Assembly (NCBI GenBank): GCA_002432025.1
Contig: DJFE01000019.1
Span: 101,897-165,896, forward strand
Direction: 5' to 3'
Origin: Candidatus Avelusimicrobium stercoris
GTDB lineage: Bacteria; Elusimicrobiota; Elusimicrobia; Elusimicrobiales; Elusimicrobiaceae
Length of the DNA: 64,000 nt
The notes beneath the pieces are model-generated. The model was not told where the DNA came from. It ran no database searches and saw only the letters and a list, made by a program, of their open reading frames with translations. Positions 34,117 through 41,675 of the stretch are shown here, one piece after another; the first letter of the stretch is position 1, and each line of letters opens with the position of its first letter. The translations under genes were made by a program, and so were the position numbers.

Positions 34117-35061
34117 TTATTTAAAATTAATGCGCTCCTTTTCTATCACTAGCGGACGCTTCAACACTTGGGTTAAAATGGCCCCGATGTACTCGCCGAT
34201 GATACCGATAAAAAAGAGTTGCACCGAGGAAAAGAACAGCACTCCCAGTAAGATAGGAGCCGTGCCCATAGGGAATTTGTCCCAATACAGCAGTTTTAAC
34301 ACCAAATAGACAAACGCCAAGGCCAAACTAATCCCCCCCAATACAAAGCCGCCCATTGCGGCCAGGCGCAGGGGCACCTTGGAGTGATTGGTAAATCCAA
34401 TCATCGCATTGTCATAGAGTGTGTAAAAATTATTTTTGGTAAACCCGCGTTTGCGGGTGGGCTGAACAAACGGCACCAAGGCGCGCTTATAGCCCAGTTC
34501 GCACACGAGCCCGCGCAAATACGGGTAGGGGTCATTTAAGCGGCGAAGTTCCGCTACCACGCATTTATCGTACAGTCCGCAGCCTGTGCAGTTGGCGGGC
34601 AGTTGCGCGCCAGAATCATTAAGCAAATTAAGCAGCCAATAATAAAAACGCCGCACAGTAAAAAATAAAACGGATTCCTTGCTCTGCGTTTTCTGCGCCA
34701 GAACTACTTTAAACCCTTCCTCCCATTTGGCTAAAAATTGCCCAATGAGCGCGGGCGGGTCCTGCAAGTCGGACGCCATATAGATAACCGCGTCCCCATT
34801 GCATTGCAAAATGCCGTAATAGGGCGAACGGATGTGCCCAAAGTTACGGGCGTTGGCAATGACCTTAAAATGCGGGTCCTGCGCGGCAATTTTGCGCAAT
34901 TCATCCAGCGTGCCGTCGGTAGAGGCGTTATCCAATACCAACTGTTCGTAGTCGTATTTATCCGCGTATTTGGCCATTTCAGCCTTTACCTGCTTGTAGA
35001 GTTCCCATACGTTTTCCTGCTCGTTAAACGCGCTGGAAATAATAGAAATTTTCTTCTTCAT
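34117..35061 (-). CDS. Polyprenyl-phosphate glycosyltransferase (GtrB/DPM1-like family 2)
   Basis: 314 residues: a GT-A domain (ISIISSAFNEQENVWEL, LDNASTDGTLDEL, MASDLQDPPALI with the DLQDPP signature) followed by two C-terminal membrane helices (residues ~230-300). This family loads glucose or a similar sugar onto undecaprenyl phosphate at the inner leaflet. Co-transcribed with a GtrA flippase (4-nt overlap), as in O-antigen-modifying gtr operons; the third, serotype-specific transferase is missing, though the GT-C enzyme at 17009 could use the product. Confidence 0.88.
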   Translation of the reverse strand: MKKKISIISSAFNEQENVWELYKQVKAEMAKYADKYDYEQLVLDNASTDGTLDELRKIAAQDPHFKVIANARNFGHIRSPYYGILQCNGDAVIYMASDLQDPPALIGQFLAKWEEGFKVVLAQKTQSKESVLFFTVRRFYYWLLNLLNDSGAQLPANCTGCGLYDKCVVAELRRLNDPYPYLRGLVCELGYKRALVPFVQPTRKRGFTKNNFYTLYDNAMIGFTNHSKVPLRLAAMGGFVLGGISLALAFVYLVLKLLYWDKFPMGTAPILLGVLFFSSVQLFFIGIIGEYIGAILTQVLKRPLVIEKERINFK

Positions 35062-35480
35062 TTATGAAACACCAACTTTTTATTAAGTATAAAGCCAAGC
35101 ATTGCAAGCGGCAATATCAAAATTGCCCCCGCCACATATAAGTTAAGCCCCATAGCGGACAGTATTTTAAGCCCCGCCACGTTGCACAAATAAACCACCC
35201 CATACACGCCAAAAAATTTCCCCAACAGCGCGTTATTGTGGCTTTGGAATACGATTCCGCCAATGGTTTTAAAATTGAACAGCACCCCCAAAACGGTGGA
35301 GCAAAGCGGCGCGAAAATATAGTTAAACCCAATCCACACAAAAATCACATACAGGCTGTATGCAAACGCCGTATTCAAAGTGCCCACATATAAGAAACAA
35401 ACGAACTGCTCCGGCAGGTGCAAAATGCGCGCCGTCAGCCGGACAATTTCTTTAAAAGCGGCGGATATAAAAGTTTTCAT
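35058..35480 (-). CDS. GtrA family membrane protein (putative polyprenyl-linked sugar flippase)
   Basis: 140 residues with four membrane helices and the GtrA pattern FLYVGTLNTAFAYSLYVIF and a basic, GFILNKKLVF C-terminal helix end. GtrA proteins are thought to move undecaprenyl-phosphate-sugar across the inner membrane. Overlaps VanZ upstream and gtrB downstream by 4 nt each. Confidence 0.85.
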   Translation of the reverse strand: MKTFISAAFKEIVRLTARILHLPEQFVCFLYVGTLNTAFAYSLYVIFVWIGFNYIFAPLCSTVLGVLFNFKTIGGIVFQSHNNALLGKFFGVYGVVYLCNVAGLKILSAMGLNLYVAGAILILPLAMLGFILNKKLVFHK

Positions 35481-36049
35481 TGGGTGGGGTCCTCCTTATA
35501 AAGCAGCACGGCCCATTTGGCCAAAAAGTAGCCTAAAAGGGCCCCCAGCGCGTTATTTAGCACATCGTCTATATCGCACACGCCCAAACGCGTATAGGCC
35601 TGTAATCCCTCAATTAAGCCGGAAACCAGCGTGCCGAGGATAAGCGTTTTCCACCAAGTGCATTTCTTCCACAAAAACGGCAGTAAAAACCCAAGAGGTA
35701 AAAAGAAAACGATGTTTAAAACCATATCTTGCAGTGGGGCGTTTTGGGAGATTTTAAATACATTGTTCCGCGTTTGCAAGACATTGTGGCACACATTGGC
35801 GGAAACAGTTCCGTCTTTTAGCAAGCAATGCGCCGCCAAGCGGTAAATTTTCAGCACTTCCATACGAAGTACCAAGCCCGGCTTGGGCGTGCGGCACAAA
35901 AAGGCTAAATACACCACACTTCCCGCATATAAAAACGTCCAAACGGGATAGTACCAGTTGCGGTAACGTTTCCCCCCAAACTTCCGCCCCCAAGGCAAAA
36001 GAAGCAGGGAACACACGATAAATAAAATAAAAATAATGGTGGCTGTCAT
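35477..36049 (-). CDS. VanZ family membrane protein
   Basis: 190 residues, about five helices. The VanZ signature is the run DMVLNIVFFLPLGFLLPFLW with a following GTLVSGLIEGLQAY and CDIDDVLNNALGALLGYF. VanZ-like proteins confer low-level teicoplanin resistance in some bacteria, but most are uncharacterised. It is the first gene of the gtr operon, transcribed from a near-consensus promoter. No ribosome site is strong near ATG 36049. Confidence 0.88.
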   Translation of the reverse strand: MTATIIFILFIVCSLLLLPWGRKFGGKRYRNWYYPVWTFLYAGSVVYLAFLCRTPKPGLVLRMEVLKIYRLAAHCLLKDGTVSANVCHNVLQTRNNVFKISQNAPLQDMVLNIVFFLPLGFLLPFLWKKCTWWKTLILGTLVSGLIEGLQAYTRLGVCDIDDVLNNALGALLGYFLAKWAVLLYKEDPTQ

Positions 36050-36090
36050 CGTTTTACGCGGCGCTTCTTACACGGAGCGCCGTATAAAAC

Positions 36091-36119
36091 ATTGTAAGTA
36101 AACGGGAGTTGCTTGTCAA
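36091..36119 (-). promoter_or_regulatory. Near-consensus promoter of the VanZ-GtrA-GtrB operon
   Basis: On the minus strand: TTGACA (36119-36114), 17 nt, TACAAT (36096-36091). The transcript would start near 36084, immediately at a hairpin GGCGCT...AGCGCC (about 36081-36061) that fills most of the short leader before ATG 36049. Confidence 0.8.
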
Positions 36120-36129
36120 TGTAAATAGA

Positions 36130-36156
36130 ATACCCCGCGCGGGAAGGGCGCGGGGC
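36130..36156 (-). terminator. Probable terminator of the DUF2130 gene
   Basis: CCCCGCGC pairs with GCGCGGGG (36134-36155); on the minus strand the stem is followed by TATTCTATTT, a weak T-tract, so termination may be partial. Confidence 0.6.
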
Positions 36157-36172
36157 GGTGTCATAAAGGCGG

Positions 36173-37414
36173 CTAGTTTAAGGCCGGGCTATTATCCGTA
36201 TCAGCGGGTTTATTGGCGGCTAAATCCGCAAACTTTTGAGCCATTGTCGGGTTCTTTTTAACCAGTTTTTTAACGGTTAAATCTTGCGCCTTATCATTGG
36301 CTAACCGCAGGTTATTTTCCGAGGATAACAGCGCATCCTTGGTCTTTTGCAGGTGGTCAATGGTTTTATCAATTTCCTCAATGGCTTTTTTGAACTTGTC
36401 GCTGGCTAACTGGTAATTGCGCCCGAATTTGGCCTTAAATTCGTTGATGTCGTCCTCAAAGTGCGAGATATCCAAATTTTGGTTCTTTACTTCGGCCAGT
36501 TGGCGGCGGTAGTCCGCCGAGTTCAGCGCCGCGTTGCGCAGCAGCGTAATCATCGGAATAAAAAATTGCGGGCGGATGACGTACATTTTGGGATATTTGT
36601 AAGACACATCTACAATGCCCGTGTTGTACAGTTCGTTGTCGGCCTCCAACAGAGAAACCAGCACCGCATATTCGCACCCCTTTTCGTTGCGGTCCTTGTC
36701 CAACTCCTTGAAAAAATCCTCGTTTTTATGCTTGGTGGCGGTGGTGTCCATTTCGTTCTTCATTTCAAACATAATGGAAATAAATTCCACGCCGTCGGCG
36801 GTTTGCTCGCGGAAGATATAATCTCCCTTGCTACCGGTGCGGGCGTCGTTGTCCTTTTCAAAATACGCATTTTGAAAGCCCGTCGCGCGCAGGCGGTTGA
36901 ACTCAATTTCGCAGTGTTTTTCCAACGTTTCGCCCAGCATTTTTGTTGACATTTTGGCCTTTAAATCCTTGTAGAAAGCAATTTCTTGGTCCTTGGCTTT
37001 CAGTTGTACTTCGTAATTATCCTTTAAGGATTGGGTTTGCAACTGGATTTGGTTCTGGGCGTCGGTCAGTTGCGCGCGGAGCGCTAAAAGTTCTTTTTCC
37101 TTATCGTTTAAGCGGTCCTTTTCCCCCTCCACCGCACGGCTGACGGCCAACTCCTGCGCGGTTTGCGCGGCGGAAATTTGCGCCTTTAAAGCGGTTATTT
37201 CCCGCTCGTAAGCCGAGGTGGCCTCTTGCTTATCGGCCTGCGCCTGGGTCTTTAAAACGGCAATTTCGCTGGCTTGCTCCTTGGCCAGTTGCGCGGAGCG
37301 CGCTTCCAACTCTTTATGAAATTCAGCCGTGCGCACTTGGCTTAACAAATCGGCATAGCCGGACTGGTCCACTTGAAAAACTTGTCCGCAATGCGGGCAC
37401 TTAATTTCTGGCAT
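36173..37414 (-). CDS. DUF2130 family protein (zinc ribbon, coiled-coil, nuclease-like domain)
   Basis: 413 residues from ATG 37414 (AAGGAG 11 nt before). Residues 1-15 form half a zinc ribbon (MPEIKCPHCGQVF); ~20-150 is a long Glu/Gln/Ala-rich coiled-coil; ~150-300 is the DUF2130 domain (MLGETLEKHCEIEFNRLRA, GSKGDYIFRE, FEMKNE, CEYAVLVSLLEADNELY, MYVIRPQFFIPMI). DUF2130 is related in layout to RmuC and has PD-(D/E)xK-like residues (GSKGDY, FEMKNE), hinting at DNA end or repair functions; not demonstrated. A perfect 20-bp palindrome lies just upstream, matching one next to the WYL regulator. Confidence 0.8.
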   Translation of the reverse strand: MPEIKCPHCGQVFQVDQSGYADLLSQVRTAEFHKELEARSAQLAKEQASEIAVLKTQAQADKQEATSAYEREITALKAQISAAQTAQELAVSRAVEGEKDRLNDKEKELLALRAQLTDAQNQIQLQTQSLKDNYEVQLKAKDQEIAFYKDLKAKMSTKMLGETLEKHCEIEFNRLRATGFQNAYFEKDNDARTGSKGDYIFREQTADGVEFISIMFEMKNEMDTTATKHKNEDFFKELDKDRNEKGCEYAVLVSLLEADNELYNTGIVDVSYKYPKMYVIRPQFFIPMITLLRNAALNSADYRRQLAEVKNQNLDISHFEDDINEFKAKFGRNYQLASDKFKKAIEEIDKTIDHLQKTKDALLSSENNLRLANDKAQDLTVKKLVKKNPTMAQKFADLAANKPADTDNSPALN

Positions 37415-37474
37415 ATGGTACAACTCCTTAAAAAATTTTAAAATTTTCCTGCTGTTACAAGCATAAAACAATTA

Positions 37475-37494
37475 AGCGACAACGTATTGTCGCT
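37475..37494. promoter_or_regulatory. Palindromic operator upstream of the DUF2130 gene
   Basis: AGCGACAA-CGTA-TTGTCGCT is a perfect palindrome with 8-bp arms, 60 bp upstream of ATG 37414. A 16/20 match lies at 37849-37868 beside the WYL regulator. This is the expected form of a dimeric regulator's site. Confidence 0.7.
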
Positions 37495-37611
37495 AAATAA
37501 AACAGGGCAATATTTATTATACAAAGTACATCAAATTTTTGCTCCTGTTTCAAAAGGGGCCGCGCACGGTAGGAAGCAGACGTATCAGTCCGCACGTACG
37601 CGGCGAAATTT

Positions 37612-37800
37612 TTACAGTAACCCACAATCCGACAAAATACGCATTAAGCGATAGGGTTTATTAATAATTTCTGCATAGAAAGATAACGAAAAACTTAAAA
37701 ATAATCCCCAGAAATAAATGCGGTGGTATCTAATAGGACAAATAAAATATCCGCCTAAAAAAATAATAAACATTGCCCCGTATCCCAATATATATTCCAT
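37612..37800 (-). CDS. Small membrane protein
   Basis: 62 residues with AAGGAG 8 nt before ATG 37800 and two membrane helices (YGAMFIIFLGGYFICPI and IYFWGLFLSFSLSFYAEII). I recognise no family. A minus-strand -10 TATACT (37836-37831) precedes it, and the second operator copy (37849-37868) falls at its -35 region, so it is probably expressed divergently from the WYL regulator and under its control. Its GC is lower than its neighbours. Confidence 0.55.
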   Translation of the reverse strand: MEYILGYGAMFIIFLGGYFICPIRYHRIYFWGLFLSFSLSFYAEIINKPYRLMRILSDCGLL

Positions 37801-37848
37801 AAAGTTTCTCCTTACTTTACTTCTTGTAAGTATAGAATAACGCAGAAG

Positions 37849-37868
37849 GACGACAGCGTGTTGTCGCT
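37849..37868. promoter_or_regulatory. Operator copy between the WYL regulator and the small membrane protein
   Basis: GACGACAGCGTGTTGTCGCT matches the palindrome at 37475-37494 at 16 of 20 positions, with the CGACA/TGTCG half-sites kept. It lies just upstream of the regulator's likely -10 (TATGAT, about 37876) and over the -35 region of the divergent gene, a good place for autoregulation. Confidence 0.65.
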
Positions 37869-37903
37869 TTATTTGCTATGATGTAAAAAAAATGGGAGCG
37901 ATT

Positions 37904-38821
37904 ATGCAAAAAGAAATGCAGAACAAAATAACTCGGTTGCTATATGAGTTAAACGCCCTAGATAAGGGGCCAGTCAATCTAAATAGTTTGGCGAAAGAAT
38001 TGGGCGTTTCCCTGCGCACGGTTCAGCGCGATATCCGCACTATACAAGAGGCCGAGTTTCCCCTTTATTCGCCAGAGGCGGGCACTTATGCGTTTATAGA
38101 AGGGTTTTCTTTAGGACGGATAGAATTGTCCGACAAAGAAGCCTCTATGCTTGTTTTTATGAGCGAAATTGCCCGTTCTCTTGGACAAAAGTTTGACACC
38201 TCTTTTAGTTTACTTAAAAAGCGCCTGCTCGGGGTGGCAGAAGAGAGCCCTTTCTTTGTGAAATTTGCCAGCGGTGAAGAATATCCCGATACGCCTATCA
38301 GCAAAAAATTGGCGGAATTTATCCGCCTGCGCGAAAAAAGTTCCGTCTGCTACCGTGGCGGAAAACGCGCGTGTTATCCAGTCCGCCCTCTTAAAATCGC
38401 TTGGATTGAGGGCTTTTGGTATTTATTAGCCCTGACGGATGATGATAAATTGTTAAAGTTTCGCTTGGAAAAGATTACTTCTGTAAAAGGCCTAAACTCT
38501 TATTTCAAGCATACTGCCGAGATTGAAAAGTTATTACGGGAGTGTACGAATATCTGGTTTGAAAAACAACGGGACTTATCGGTGCGTTTGGAAATTAGTG
38601 CGGAAAGCGCAAAATATTTTAAAGTGCGCCGTTATTTTCCTTTACAAAAGATAGAAAAGGAACTGCCAAACGGAAAATTAGAAATATCTTGCCACGCGGT
38701 GCGAGAAGAGGAAATCATCCCCACTATTTTACAATGGATGCCTAACATAAAAGTATTGGAGCCTAAAACACTCAATGAGCAAATCAAACGCATTGTGCAA
38801 GGATATACAAAAGAGATTTAG
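37904..38821 (+). CDS. HTH/WYL-domain transcriptional regulator
   Basis: 305 residues from ATG 37904 (GGGAGC before it). Residues ~1-60 form a DeoR/HTH_11-type winged helix (KGPVNLNSLAKELGVSLRTVQ, then RDIRTI); ~140-210 is a WYL domain (KSSVCYRGGKRACYPVRPLKIAWIEG with the FWYLLAL core), followed by a WCX C-terminal part. WYL proteins sense small ligands or nucleic acids and often control defence or DNA-damage genes. The two palindromes flanking this locus, next to a DUF2130 gene and a small membrane gene, are its likely sites. Confidence 0.88.
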   Translation: MQKEMQNKITRLLYELNALDKGPVNLNSLAKELGVSLRTVQRDIRTIQEAEFPLYSPEAGTYAFIEGFSLGRIELSDKEASMLVFMSEIARSLGQKFDTSFSLLKKRLLGVAEESPFFVKFASGEEYPDTPISKKLAEFIRLREKSSVCYRGGKRACYPVRPLKIAWIEGFWYLLALTDDDKLLKFRLEKITSVKGLNSYFKHTAEIEKLLRECTNIWFEKQRDLSVRLEISAESAKYFKVRRYFPLQKIEKELPNGKLEISCHAVREEEIIPTILQWMPNIKVLEPKTLNEQIKRIVQGYTKEI

Positions 38822-38878
38822 AGCGCAGCGTTAGAATTGCTATAATAGATAAGTAAATTACTGATTAAAGAGGAAAAA

Positions 38879-39457
38879 ATGTTTGCAAACTTCAATCCGT
38901 GGCACCACGTTTCGCCCGGCGATAAAGATTCTTTACCTTATGTTGTAAACGGGATTATTGAAATTCCGAAAGGCACCCGTGCCAAATACGAACTGGATAA
39001 GGCCAGCGGCCTTTTGCGCTTAGACCGTGTTCTCTATTCGTCCGTGTATTATCCGGCCAACTACGGCTTTATTCCGCGCACTTACGGGGCGGATAAAGAC
39101 CCGTTGGATATCCTTATTTTGTCTCAGGCCGAAGTCGTGCCGCTGTGCATTGTGCCGGCGCGCATTATCGGCGTAATGCGGATGCTTGATAACGGCGAAG
39201 CCGACGATAAAATCATCGGCGTAGCGCAGGGCGACCCGAACGTCAGCCACTATACCGATATTTCCCAACTGCCGGAACACTTAATTTCGGAAACGATGAG
39301 TTTCTTTGAAGATTATAAAAAACTGGAAAATAAAACGGTAGTGGTGGAAAAGATTTTTGATAAGCAAACGGCTATCAAAATTTTGAAGGAAGCCTTTATT
39401 GCGTACGAGGAAAAATTTGTAACGTACAGCAACTTTACCCGTAACCTGGATAAATAA
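38879..39457 (+). CDS. ppa: Inorganic pyrophosphatase (family I)
   Basis: 192 residues. Hydrolyses pyrophosphate to two phosphates in the cytoplasm. Family I landmarks: IEIPKGTRAKYELDK, YYPANYGFIPRT, and DKDPLDILIL with the metal-binding Asp cluster, then EADDKIIGV. An extended -10 (TGC-TATAAT, 38841-38846) drives it, with GAGGAAA before ATG 38879 and a strong terminator after it. Confidence 0.97.
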   Translation: MFANFNPWHHVSPGDKDSLPYVVNGIIEIPKGTRAKYELDKASGLLRLDRVLYSSVYYPANYGFIPRTYGADKDPLDILILSQAEVVPLCIVPARIIGVMRMLDNGEADDKIIGVAQGDPNVSHYTDISQLPEHLISETMSFFEDYKKLENKTVVVEKIFDKQTAIKILKEAFIAYEEKFVTYSNFTRNLDK

Positions 39458-39480
39458 ACAAAGGCAAGTCCTATCCTTTT

Positions 39481-39508
39481 AGCGCCCGGCTATTACCGGG
39501 CGCTTTTG
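39481..39508 (+). terminator. Terminator of ppa
   Basis: AGCGCCCGG (39481-39489) pairs with CCGGGCGCT (39496-39504), followed by TTTT from 39504. Confidence 0.88.
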
Positions 39509-39519
39509 GTAATATAACT

Positions 39520-40278
39520 ATGCTAAAACCCGCTATTCTTATAAAAGCCAGCCTGCAAATTTTCTTTTCTGGACTAATGGTTTTAATCTGCCTGCTTATG
39601 CCGATGCTGGCGGATATTGAATTTGGAAATTTGCGCTCGGTATTGGCGGGTGTTTTATTTTGGAGCAATCTTTTTCTGCTTGGGGTTTTTGGAATATACC
39701 GGGCAATAACCGACCTTAAAAGTCTTTCTCCTAATAAGAATTTACCGATAACACCGCTTACCATTTTGCATAGTTCTACCCGTTTTTTGGGCGTTTCCCG
39801 TGGACGTTTTTTATGGGCTGCTTGTCTCAATCCGCTGGATATGAACCTTTCCACGGCTTACACGCTTTGGGCTTTGGTAATGACGGTGGGGTTCTTGTGC
39901 TTGTTGCCTGCGGCGGGCCCATTGCGGGCCAAGTTATTGTTTATTATCTTTTTTCTTGTGCTTCGTTTAGGGGTAAAATTCACCGTGCTGATTCAATATA
40001 GCCGTTTGTACACCCAACTGGCGGAAGTGCAAACCACTATTGACGAGCGCGGCATTTGGTGGACTTTGCTTGTTGAAAACGAGGACGAAATGAGCGAGGA
40101 GTTTAACCCAGAGGACGAATATATAGCCTTTACTCCTTGGGAAAAAGTAAAAGCCGTGCGTTACCACAAACAGTATGTAATTTTATATACCGCCGACAGA
40201 GATTATATTTATTTTGTAAACTCCCCCTTGGAAAAGGGAATCATAAACACCTATTTTGCCTTGTCTAAACAAAAGTAA
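39520..40278 (+). CDS. Membrane protein of unknown function
   Basis: 252 residues. Helices near residues 5-30, 42-62, 105-125 and 130-150; the C-terminal ~90 residues are soluble and read like a pleckstrin-homology-type beta sheet (WEKVKAVRYHKQYVILYTADRDYIYF, ending FYxxNSPLE-like), a pattern of YcxB-type membrane proteins. The ribosome site is weak, and a TAATAT sits just before ATG 39520. No family name is certain. Confidence 0.65.
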   Translation: MLKPAILIKASLQIFFSGLMVLICLLMPMLADIEFGNLRSVLAGVLFWSNLFLLGVFGIYRAITDLKSLSPNKNLPITPLTILHSSTRFLGVSRGRFLWAACLNPLDMNLSTAYTLWALVMTVGFLCLLPAAGPLRAKLLFIIFFLVLRLGVKFTVLIQYSRLYTQLAEVQTTIDERGIWWTLLVENEDEMSEEFNPEDEYIAFTPWEKVKAVRYHKQYVILYTADRDYIYFVNSPLEKGIINTYFALSKQK

Positions 40279-40293
40279 AACTGCACTACTTGC

Positions 40294-40333
40294 AAAACAC
40301 CCCGTTAGCATATTCACACTAACGGGGTGTTTT
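40294..40333. terminator. Bidirectional terminator between convergent transcripts
   Basis: AAAACACCCCGTTAG (40294-40308) and CTAACGGGGTGTTTT (40319-40333) form a 15-bp perfect stem with A and T runs at the ends, serving both the membrane protein gene (plus) and jag (minus). Confidence 0.92.
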
Positions 40334-40352
40334 AAATTACCAAATGTTTGAG

Positions 40353-41663
40353 TTATTTGGTTTCGGCGGGGTTGTCGGCCGGGGTTTCAAATAGCGGGCC
40401 ACAATTGCAGGAATCACAGCATCCGCCGCAAGAGTCTTTTTTCTCTTCGGTGGCAGTTTTTTCCGCTTGAACAGTCGGAGCCGCTTCGGGCTTATTTTCA
40501 GCCGCCGGGGCTTGCGCTTGGGAGGGTTCTTCGGCCTTGGCGGAAGATTCGCACGCGCAAGAATCGTGTTCGCCTTCACAGCAGGAGCAGGCTTCGTGCG
40601 CTTCTTCCTCGTGGTGGCAGCAGGGGCATTCTTCCACTACTTCTACCGCGCAGGTTTCCTTTTCGGCGCCGTTTTCCACGGTTACAACCACTTCTTCCTG
40701 CACCGTTTCAGTCTTGGCTTCTTCGGGGATGTCCTCACCGATTACGCCGGGCACAAAATCCGCAGGCGCGGTATTGGCGCGGGCGGCTTCCAACGCTTTC
40801 TCGGTCGGGCGCAGGGTTACTTTGCGCCATTTGCCTTCGCCCTCGCTGGCGGTGGTTACAAATTCATTTCCTTCTACCGCGCGGTGGATGTAGCGGCGCA
40901 GTTGCGCGCTCATCGGGCGGAAGCGGAAAACGCTGTTGCCGCGTTTAATCATATCAATACCTTTTTCAATTTCGGCGTTGATTTTGTCTTCGGCCTTTCT
41001 CCAATAGTTTTGCGTATCGGTAATGACGGAAATCGGCTTGTCAAAGTGGCGGCTCAACGCCAAGGTGCACAGGTATTGGATGGCTTCCAAGGTTTTACCC
41101 TCTTTGCCAATGACAATAGCCGGGTGGTCGCAGTCAAACGTCAGCAAAATGCGCTGTTGTTTGTCGTCCCACCAGACGTTCAAATTTTCCACTTTAATAC
41201 CCATATGGGTAAGTACTTTTTCCAAGTATTCCTTGGCTTCGGCCATTGGGGCTTTCAAATTTTCCGGGATGACAGCGTTGCGGATAGCCTCGCAAGGGAG
41301 CATTTGGGGTTCGTTGGCCTTAGGAGCCTTTTCGCGCGGTTCGCGCACGTCTAACACGCGTTCGCTTCTGCGGTTATTGCGGCGGTTGCCGTGGGCTTCT
41401 TTGCGGTTGTTGCGTCCGTTGCGGGATTTAGAGGGGCGTTTTTTCGGTACGTCCATATAAATTTGCGCATCCAAATTGGCGGTGGACCAGCGTTTCTGGC
41501 GCAATTCCACTACCGCCGGGCGGGAACCGATACCCAAGAAACCTTTTTTAGGCGTTTCCAGTACGGTTACTTCCACTTGGTCGCGTCTTAATCCTAATTC
41601 TTTTAAACCCTTGGCGATAGCCTCGGATACGTCTTTTGCTTGTACTTTAATTTTATTCGGCAT
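40353..41663 (-). CDS. jag: Jag/KhpB RNA-binding protein with an unusual Cys-rich tail
   Basis: 436 residues. Jag-N domain (residues 1-60, VTVLETPKKGFLGIGSRPA), a basic linker (~70-110), a KH domain (VWWDDKQQRILLTFDCDHPAIVIGKEGKTLEAIQ split by GKEG) and an R3H domain (FRFRPMSAQLRRYIHRA). KhpB binds small RNAs and mRNAs and influences cell elongation. After ~residue 300 is an acidic extension with 14 cysteines in the last ~100 residues, in clusters such as ECPCCHH, ACSCCEG, SCACE and CGGCCDSCNC, not part of the usual protein. It lies at the end of the rpmH-rnpA-yidD-yidC operon, its standard place. Confidence 0.92.
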   Translation of the reverse strand: MPNKIKVQAKDVSEAIAKGLKELGLRRDQVEVTVLETPKKGFLGIGSRPAVVELRQKRWSTANLDAQIYMDVPKKRPSKSRNGRNNRKEAHGNRRNNRRSERVLDVREPREKAPKANEPQMLPCEAIRNAVIPENLKAPMAEAKEYLEKVLTHMGIKVENLNVWWDDKQQRILLTFDCDHPAIVIGKEGKTLEAIQYLCTLALSRHFDKPISVITDTQNYWRKAEDKINAEIEKGIDMIKRGNSVFRFRPMSAQLRRYIHRAVEGNEFVTTASEGEGKWRKVTLRPTEKALEAARANTAPADFVPGVIGEDIPEEAKTETVQEEVVVTVENGAEKETCAVEVVEECPCCHHEEEAHEACSCCEGEHDSCACESSAKAEEPSQAQAPAAENKPEAAPTVQAEKTATEEKKDSCGGCCDSCNCGPLFETPADNPAETK

Positions 41664-41675
41664 AAAAATGACTCC

